NCBI GenBank assembly: GCA_948567375.1
Contig: OX419762.1
Span: 15,010,001-15,074,000, forward strand
DNA: 64,000 nucleotides
Direction: 5' to 3'
Source of the DNA: Lunularia cruciata
Lineage: Eukaryota; Streptophyta; Marchantiopsida; Lunulariales; Lunulariaceae
A program made the translations under genes and the position numbers. The notes under the pieces were generated by a model, which saw only the letters and a list, made by a program, of their open reading frames with translations, searched no databases and was not told the origin of the DNA. The stretch's first letter is position 1; every line of letters starts with the position of its first letter. Shown here piece after piece: positions 57,425 to 64,000 of the stretch.

Positions 57425-60400
57425 TTCTTGAAGACATGGTGATCCAATTAGTTTGACAATTGGATTATCCTTCGATCGGTGATCAACATGTTAGAAAATC
57501 AGTATCAATCGAACATATTCTGGCAGTGCAGATGAAGTAACCTGTACCGTAGTGACACGCTCATACCTTTCAGATTTAAACTATCCCCCAACATATATGC
57601 GACTTGATACCTCAAAACTACGAGTCACTTCGACTTTAAGACTTCTAAACCACGTCTCTCTAGATCAACGAGGAAGATGAGCTCTGCTTAATGTTATTAC
57701 ATCTTATACAGGACGGAATATTTATAGATAGGTATTGGTGTCAAGAGCTGCACATCCTATCCTGGCGCTACGATCCATAGGAAGTTTGTATGTCATTGAT
57801 GTAAGTAAATAACGTTTAAAGAAAGAAGGAAGGAAGAAAGGAAAGGGAGAACCTAAGAAAATGGGTCCAATCAGATGGAGCCTCTAGAACGATGTCACAT
57901 TATATGCAGGGTGTCGATCGAATTTGGATTCGATGGCTTGTCGGGCATACCGATTTTTACAGATGGTTCATTAGAAGTTCGAGGAAGCTCCATGATAACC
58001 AATCATGAGGCTTTCTGTAAATCATGCATCTGCCAGTGGAGTCTTTGGTTTCTTGACAGTGACACTTCACAATCTAAGCTACGCGCTTTCTGACTATATC
58101 CGAGTAAGCTCTATACATACTAAGACCAGAAGATAAGGAAGACTAACTTTATGATTGTCAACTGATTTGTACCCCACAGTTTTCTGAAGCCGGTCATCAA
58201 TCAGGTCAGCCGGTCATCACTCTCTGAGATAATCTGACACAGTGAATCATTGCCAAACAACGTGGAGAAGCTCGACAAGTGCTCATGGCTCTTCGTGCAC
58301 ATGTAAAATCTTAAGGACATAAGTCGAAATCTAGACATGCATATTAGGCTAAGATGTGAACAGAAAGCAACTCCGCATGAAGCCTTTGAAATAAAGCACT
58401 TACTCTGCTTGTATCTCCCTCGTAATAAACTGAACGTATTGTGACCCTTGAGCTAACTTTTTTGGGTTCAGGACAAATCGATTTCGTGGTCTTCTTCGGA
58501 GGTAACGGGTAACTCTGGCAGTAGTAGCCTGATTCTTCACGGCCATTTCCAGATAATCTAATTAGAGTGAGTTCCCACTGCAGTCAATCACCGTCATGAA
58601 GTTCCATCAGGTCTCCAAACTTTGGGTTTGATTTGCAACAGCTTCGCGAAAGGTCGATTTGCCAACCTCGCGAGGTGAAGCAAGTGCTTTTCCGCACGGC
58701 AGACGCTCATATACAGTTTGGAAACGCTAGAAGGAGCGCGCCAATAACTCTAAGAACTGGGTCAATAGCGTTCAGACTCTGTACTTAGGTGGTACATATA
58801 GGAATGGAATTGGGTCGATCGGCAGTGAAGTATCAAGTGGAGGTGGATATTTACGTATAACCAAGCTAAACAGTTGAAGAACTGAGACGTTTCGTAAGCG
58901 ACGTAATCTTCAAGTGTTGAAGGTCAGTCGTTACGTTTTGCTAATGAGCTCCTGCCCATGCGAAGGCTCAGCGTTGCAGAGAGATGGAATGCCCAACAAC
59001 TTCGACGAATTCGCGCGCACCATCATCAACCGCTGCGTATATATGGGTAGAACTTCTTAACGTTTCGCGTGCCCTTGGGTTTTCAATTCTTTCATGCAAA
59101 TGATCGCTGCAAACTGAAACCAAAGGTGTTGCTCTCTCAGCATGTGGTTCAAGCAAATCTTGAACGACATATACAGGTGGCCGGATCCGGATCCCGGACC
59201 ACGGCAATTTCTCACCACAGGCCCACTGCACCTTGAACCAGATTCACATGGTTCTAAGAACACACTTCTGCAAGGTACTGCTCGGGCTCCGTAACTGAAG
59301 TTCCAATCCTCGGCCTCCTGCTTCTTGCATGAGCTCGAAAAGTGCTTTTGGACGGAGAAGAAAAACTTCTTTAAACAATTGCCGGAGAGATTGGAATGAT
59401 GTATGCCGGTGTATGCATGAGCTAATTTCACGTTACTTATTTGACCCACTGTTGGAGGTAATAATCTAATTCGTTTACCATGTCAGCTTGCAGGTGCTGT
59501 ATTGCCTCCCGCTCTCTCTCGGGCTTCGTGAGGCTCATATGGTATCTTCAAGGAAATAGTAGAACATATTATGTCTAACTTCAAGTTGTATTAGTACAAC
59601 GCGTTTTGAAAATGTAAATTTGGACAAAACACGATTTATAAACAGTGAAGGATGAAGCTAATTCTTTTAGTCGATAATTTTGAAATCGGGATAATAAACG
59701 GTGAGAGAGCATCCGTTTTATCTTGGAAATAGTTGGCTTCAGTCGGTTTAGAGTTTGAAATCTGCGAATTGCAACTACCATGTCAATCGAAGGAGATTCG
59801 ACTTGATTAGAGAACGTTGTCGAACAACTTAAGTTTGAAATAAATAAATAAATAAAACTCTCTCTATATAAAATAATTTATTTGACCTACATCTTGCCGG
59901 ATTGTTATTTGCAGTTCGAAATGAGTTGGAGACAGTCAAGTGCATTTCATATTAACGTAATCAGTGGAGGTGATTCTACAATCCGGCGAAGGTGCAAGAA
60001 CGAACTTTTGTTTTTTGATCATGTCATTGAGACTGCTTCGTGCATGCGTGATTCCATGATTATTCTGGATTGATAACCAAATATTATGTGTATTACCTGT
60101 ACACTAAAATGAATCGTACCTGATTCGGTACATACCAGAGATAGTTTCAAAGTCCCTAAACTTGACACTTTGCCTTTTAACCAGGTCCCAAAATTGTCAA
60201 GCGTATTCGACAATAACTCGTTGTGTCTCGACACACTTTTATGCCAAGTTTCTAATTCAATTATCTACTCTGAAATTTGATGCTTATTTATTCTAGAGTG
60301 TAACTCATAAGTTAAATTTGGTTTCTAAAGGCAATTCAAGTCTTCTATACGAGGAAGAATGGGTTGATCAAACTATGAATGAAATGTCTTTGTTGTACGT

Positions 60401-60952
60401 GAAGATCTGATGTATTTAGTGATAGAGTTTCCCTCCACACGGGTGGTTAGATTTCGTACATTCGTTAAGTAGTTATAAAGTTACAAATGAGTCAAGAACA
60501 TAGTGGAAATTCGTTTGCTTGAATTCACTTGGATATACTGCAGTCACTATCCACTGACGCGACTGCAGTGCATCAATTCTACTTGGCACCATAATCACGA
60601 ATATATAGATTACTCAAAAGTATTTAATATTAATATTGGTAGGGTTGACTCAAACATGGAACATGTCAATGTAATGCAGATGGAATGGTTAGAAACTCGG
60701 GATCATACTCCAAAGATCATCAACTGATGATGATTCATATTCATATTGTCGTGAAGAAGAGTGGTTCATCGGGACCACATGATCCATCAGACTAGTATAT
60801 TCAATTCAATTCCAAAGGAGCATTATCTAAATTATCATTTGAGAATAAGGGTGATGATACTGAACATAGCTATTACTCATTCGTGTACTATCCCTTTCGG
60901 GAATTTTAGTTGTTTAAGAGAAGTCCTTCACTAGCCTACAATCAACAATAAC
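57425..60952. other. Intergenic DNA downstream of the gene island
   Basis: 57.4-59.6 kb is of moderate GC with short frames lacking motifs (for example 57875-58093 plus, 59057-59449 minus). Simple repeats occur near 57822-57848 (gaaagaagg type) and 59840-59856 (aaat type). No RNA gene or transposon domain was identified. Confidence 0.5.
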
Positions 60953-61321
60953 TTAGTCTTTGTTGGAAAAATTATTGAATTATTTTTTTGTTGGTCTATT
61001 TAACCAAGATAAGGTGTTTGTAGATAAGTATGAGAAATATCCTAGTCCACTGGATTGTAAAATTGGATAAAAAATAGGGAGGATGTTTAAATTAGACATC
61101 AAAGCCACATGTCCATGAGTAATCCAAAATTTCAACCTTAGTTTTTGTTGGAAAAATTATTCAAAAAGTTATAGTGTATATTTAACCAAGATAAGTTGTT
61201 TTTAAACAAGTATGAGAAATATGCTAGTCCATTGGATTAAAAATTTGGATAACAAAGAGGGAGGATGTTTAAATTAGACATCAAACCCACAAGTTCATGA
61301 GTAATCCAAAATTTCAACCTA
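60953..61321. repeat. Tandem duplication with 185-bp period
   Basis: Unit 1 at 60953-61137 and unit 2 at 61138-61321 both start ttagt(c/t)tttgttggaaaaa. They share gtatgagaaatat(c/g)ctagtcca, gagggaggatgtttaaattagacatc and end gagtaatccaaaatttcaacc. Differences are scattered substitutions and small indels, so the duplication is not recent. There is no coding content. Confidence 0.92.
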
Positions 61322-61919
61322 CGGGAATAGCACATCTTGGTTGAATGTGACTTGAACCCTGCTTGTAATTTTTCCAATAAAACCAAGTTCTTGGTGATTG
61401 TAGGCACCTGAAGGACTTCTACTAAACCACTAAAATTCCCTGGTGGAGATGAGAAAAAGATAATCTTGGTAATAGTATGTTTAGTATATCATCCATATTA
61501 ACAAATGATAATTCATATATTGCTTCTTTGGAACTGAATATACTAGCTGGATGTGTCATGAGGTTTGAGCACCTAGAGTCTATGAACTACCCTTCTTCAC
61601 TCTTGGTCATCAATTCTGTAATAATTAATTAGTTAATTAATTAATTGAGTCATAATTAGTAGATAATCTTTGGAATAAGCATCCTTCTCTACATGGTTTT
61701 GTTGTTGAGTGAGTTTGCTTGTTCTAATATCAGCTTGCTTCTTAAAAAAATTCTTCTCATAATGAGTATTTTATTTAAAATTAATTGGTACCTGTCCATT
61801 GTGGACTTGCCTTTTGTTACTTGATTTGTGTTACTTAATGTCTTTGTGAGAATTAACCCCTACTAATGTTTAGTCCATGAAGTAAGACAACTTAACTATA
61901 CCTATTATATTTATCACAT

Positions 61920-62160
61920 TGATGGTCTAGTTGAACAACATTGGAGTTAAGGTTGAGAGTGATGATTTGATTTTTCATACTATCCAAAGTTTACCAAAGA
62001 AGTATAAACTGTTGAGACATCTATAGTCTTTAGAGATACTTATCTTCTATTTGACAAGCTAATCTTGAGGTTACTCCTCCAGCCGCAAGGTGGTGGGCAA
62101 TGGTCTTTCTACTCAAGATTAGGTGCTGTTTGCTGGGAGAGGTAGAGCAAGAGGCTGAGT
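61920..62160 (+). pseudogene. Copia-type gag fragment, plus strand
   Basis: The plus frame reads LLNNIGVKVESDDLIFHTIQ followed by SLPKKYKLLRHL, close in layout to the 'L..IG..V.....I..SLP..Y..F...L' segment of Ty1/copia gag (UBN2 type). A Gly-Arg repeat (GRGRARG) lies near 62138. Stops follow quickly. Confidence 0.55.
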
Positions 62161-62166
62161 ACTTTC

Positions 62167-62570
62167 TTAACCTCCACTAGTTTCTTTATCAGTTGAAGCT
62201 TTCTTGGTTATAATTAAGTTGTCTTTTTGAACCTCCATTAATTGCTGCTTCAATTGAAGCTTTCTTACTTTGTGAAAATCTGAACAACATTTGCTAATGC
62301 ATCCCAAACCTCCTTGGGAGTATGAATTGTAGTACGTAACCAAGCAATGATTGTGAAACACACAAAGAAAGAGTGTGCATGTATTGATAGCATGGTTCTT
62401 CTAAGAAATTATATTAGGATCTGAAGGAGCACCTGTCGGACAAGCTTCAACCCTTGTGACAAAATCAAACAATCCCTGGCCTTTCAAGAAGGCAAACATT
62501 CTTTATTTCCATATTGAATGATTTTTCTTTGAAGGCTTGTTGTTGCCACCATCAGTATATAGTATAGTAC
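62167..62570 (-). pseudogene. Copia-type gag N-terminal fragment, minus strand
   Basis: The minus frame has a K-N-H-S-I-W-K-x-R-M-F-A-F-L-K-type block, where copia gag has 'NY..W...M...L'. A decayed helical segment follows, then an open frame of 64 codons at 62167-62361. It abuts the plus-strand gag fragment tail to tail, so a rearrangement or two separate insertions joined them. Confidence 0.5.
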
Positions 62571-62950
62571 TAACAGTTAAATTGATACATCAAATCACCT
62601 AACAATACAAGACCTTCTCACCAAATTGAACTCAAAAACTCACCATCTCTCTTTTTAAAAACCATCAAAACCATCTCTTTTTAAAAACTCACCATCTCTC
62701 ACCATCAAAAACATGCATGTGAGCGGTTAGTACATTTGAGTGGGGGTTAGAAACTTTTCACTTTTTTGTAGAATCTATCTAGGCAACATCAGTTGCACTT
62801 CCTTCACCCTCAGCAAGAAGTTTCTACTCAATCCCTTGCATTTCAAGAGAGAGTGGCTACAAGAAGGGAATAAGAAAGAGTAAAAAAGAGTGTGGAATGA
62901 TGAGAGTACAGAAAGAAAAGGAAGTTGCTACCCCAAATGCACCACAAAGG
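62571..62950. other. Short spacer, no gene
   Basis: The segment ctctttttaaaaaccatcaaaacc is partly repeated in tandem at about 62645-62710. Nothing else was recognised. Confidence 0.5.
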
Positions 62951-64000
62951 TTGTGTAGCGATTTAGAGTTCATCATCAAGTCTCCAAGATTAATTAAATG
63001 AGGTCTATACTATAGTCAAGAACTAATTTACAATAAGAAGCTCAAATTATTGCTATGGAATTGGGAATTGAGTGATCATGCGATGTTGCATGAGATTCAT
63101 GATAGCTAGGATCCAAATCTAGTGAATTTGAGAGAAAACATCTTTGCCTAGATAGAGGAACATTGGTGGAGAGTGCTGGGGCCTAGCAATTCACCCACAA
63201 ATGGCATGACTCTGGACAATGTGTGACCTTGACTTGACTTGACCTTTGAAGCCAAATTCAAAGCCACATTTAGAGATAGCAAGACTAAAGATGGTTGGTA
63301 TGTACTCAAAATTAAGGATCCTATGAGGATGATCTTAGTTGAATTAGTCATGAAGTTGTTCAAATCCAAATGACAAACTAACTTGAACAATAGCCAGGTC
63401 ATTTTCTTTGAGTACTTGAACCAAGGGAAATTTGTAAATTGGGCAACAATGTTCTAGGTTAGGACAAGAAAACTTTTTGGGACAATGAAAAAAAGAAGGA
63501 GGAGTAAATTTGGTATCCTCTGTTTTGTCCATTTCTACCTAGGCATGGGAATTTTGACACCAAAAGAAAGCAGAAGTACCCAGACCACTTGTTTCCTAAA
63601 GGACATTTAGATAAGCCTCAAGAGACAGTGCTCATGGTACAAAAATATGCAAAAGCAGATGTAAAGTTTGGCCACATAGGAAAATATGTGGAAGTCAAGG
63701 AAGCTTACAACACCTTGGGCTTCAATAAGTAGAGGCAAGAAGAGATTACTATGGAGCCCATACTCCAAAAAATGACCTGCTACTCCTATTAGGTCAAAGG
63801 TGAAGGCCACCAAGAGGACAAGGAGAATCCTTGTGGAGGAAGAAGAGGAGGACAAAGAAAAATAATTCCAAGAAGAAAGAGGCACGGGGCCATAGTTAGA
63901 TCCTACCCTTGCAACCAGCAAGGAGTCCTTCACCATGATTGTCATTTGGTCAAACAAGGATGCAGTCAAAGATTGCAAAGGTGTAGAAGTACAATCCACC
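62951..64000 (+). pseudogene. Decayed plus-strand reading frame of unknown, probably repeat-derived, protein
   Basis: Plus-strand translation gives coherent pieces separated by stops in nearly one frame: KTKDGWYVLKIKDPMRMILV (about 63280-63340), IFFEYLNQGKFVNWATMF (about 63400-63453), IWYPLFCPFLPRHGNFDTKR (about 63510-63567), then HIGKYVEVKEAYNTLGFNK (about 63670-63728). A Lys/Arg then Glu-rich stretch (KRTRRILVEEEEEDKEK) follows in another frame at about 63810-63865. I do not recognise the family. It resembles an uncharacterised protein spread by plant repeats. It runs off the window. Confidence 0.45.

Noticed and set aside
59057..59449. 130-codon minus-strand frame
   Set aside because: The composition is Cys/Ser/Gly-rich, no domain is visible and overlapping frames are similar in length. 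Too weak to call.
1..64000. CRISPR array, bacterial operon, tRNA or rRNA gene
   Set aside because: There are no regularly spaced short repeats, no operon-like gene packing and no cloverleaf or rRNA blocks seen. The retroelement and F-box content is plant nuclear.

Overview
This is a land-plant nuclear window. Intergenic DNA is AT-rich and filled with nested Ty3/gypsy LTR retrotransposons, most decayed by base substitution. A GC-richer stretch (about 48.2-60 kb) carries two uninterrupted F-box protein genes. There is no bacterial gene organisation, rRNA, tRNA or CRISPR array that I can see. The F-box proteins look to me more like those of seed-free plants (moss, liverwort or fern type) than of flowering plants, but that is an impression, not a proof.

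Element names here are my own labels. RLG-A: non-chromodomain gypsy, LTR about 692 bp, PBS not initiator-Met. RLG-B: chromovirus, LTR about 735 bp, initiator-Met PBS. RLG-C: gypsy, LTR 400-490 bp, initiator-Met PBS.

Layout. 1-15.9 kb is a nest. A decayed hAT/DUF659 transposase gene (minus strand, 15853 down to 7255) is split by a complete RLG-B copy, B2 (7581-14184, plus). Beyond the hAT stop codon lies an RLG-C LTR (C1, 6848-7247). C1 is cut by a second RLG-B copy, B1 (minus, up to 6755). B1 is in turn cut by an RLG-A copy, A1, whose 3' end occupies 1-1098. 16-19.7 kb is AT-rich DNA without recognisable genes, with a short tandem duplication. 19.7-23.95 kb is a very old gypsy remnant (D1). 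23955-31775 is a young RLG-A copy (A2, minus) whose 692-bp LTRs differ at two positions. Its gag-pol is one 1.6-kilocodon frame broken only by three stop codons, and a separate Cys-rich ORF lies upstream of gag. 31.8-37.26 kb is an old RLG-C copy (C2, minus). 37.3-39.2 and 45.1-45.7 kb are two halves of an unassigned retroelement gag (E, minus), split by RLG-B copy B3 (39195-45136, minus), which has lost the 3' part of its 5' LTR and its primer-binding site at a junction next to a 27-G run.

46.9-64 kb: AT-rich spacer, then the gene island with F-box genes at 50305-51573 and 56141-57424 (both minus) and a possible short plus-strand coding segment at 52.2-52.56 kb. After 60 kb the DNA is repeat-derived again: a 185-bp tandem duplication, copia-type gag scraps in opposite orientations, and a decayed plus-strand reading frame of unknown family that reaches the window edge.

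The genes do not form a pathway. The retroelement parts are ordered as expected (LTR-PBS-gag-protease-RT-RNase H-integrase-LTR), and the two F-box proteins would act as substrate adaptors of SCF ubiquitin ligases. The most unusual signals are the extra ORFs upstream of gag in two gypsy families, the datable nesting order, the variable poly-G tract in RLG-B LTRs, and the hairpin-forming inverted duplication in B1.
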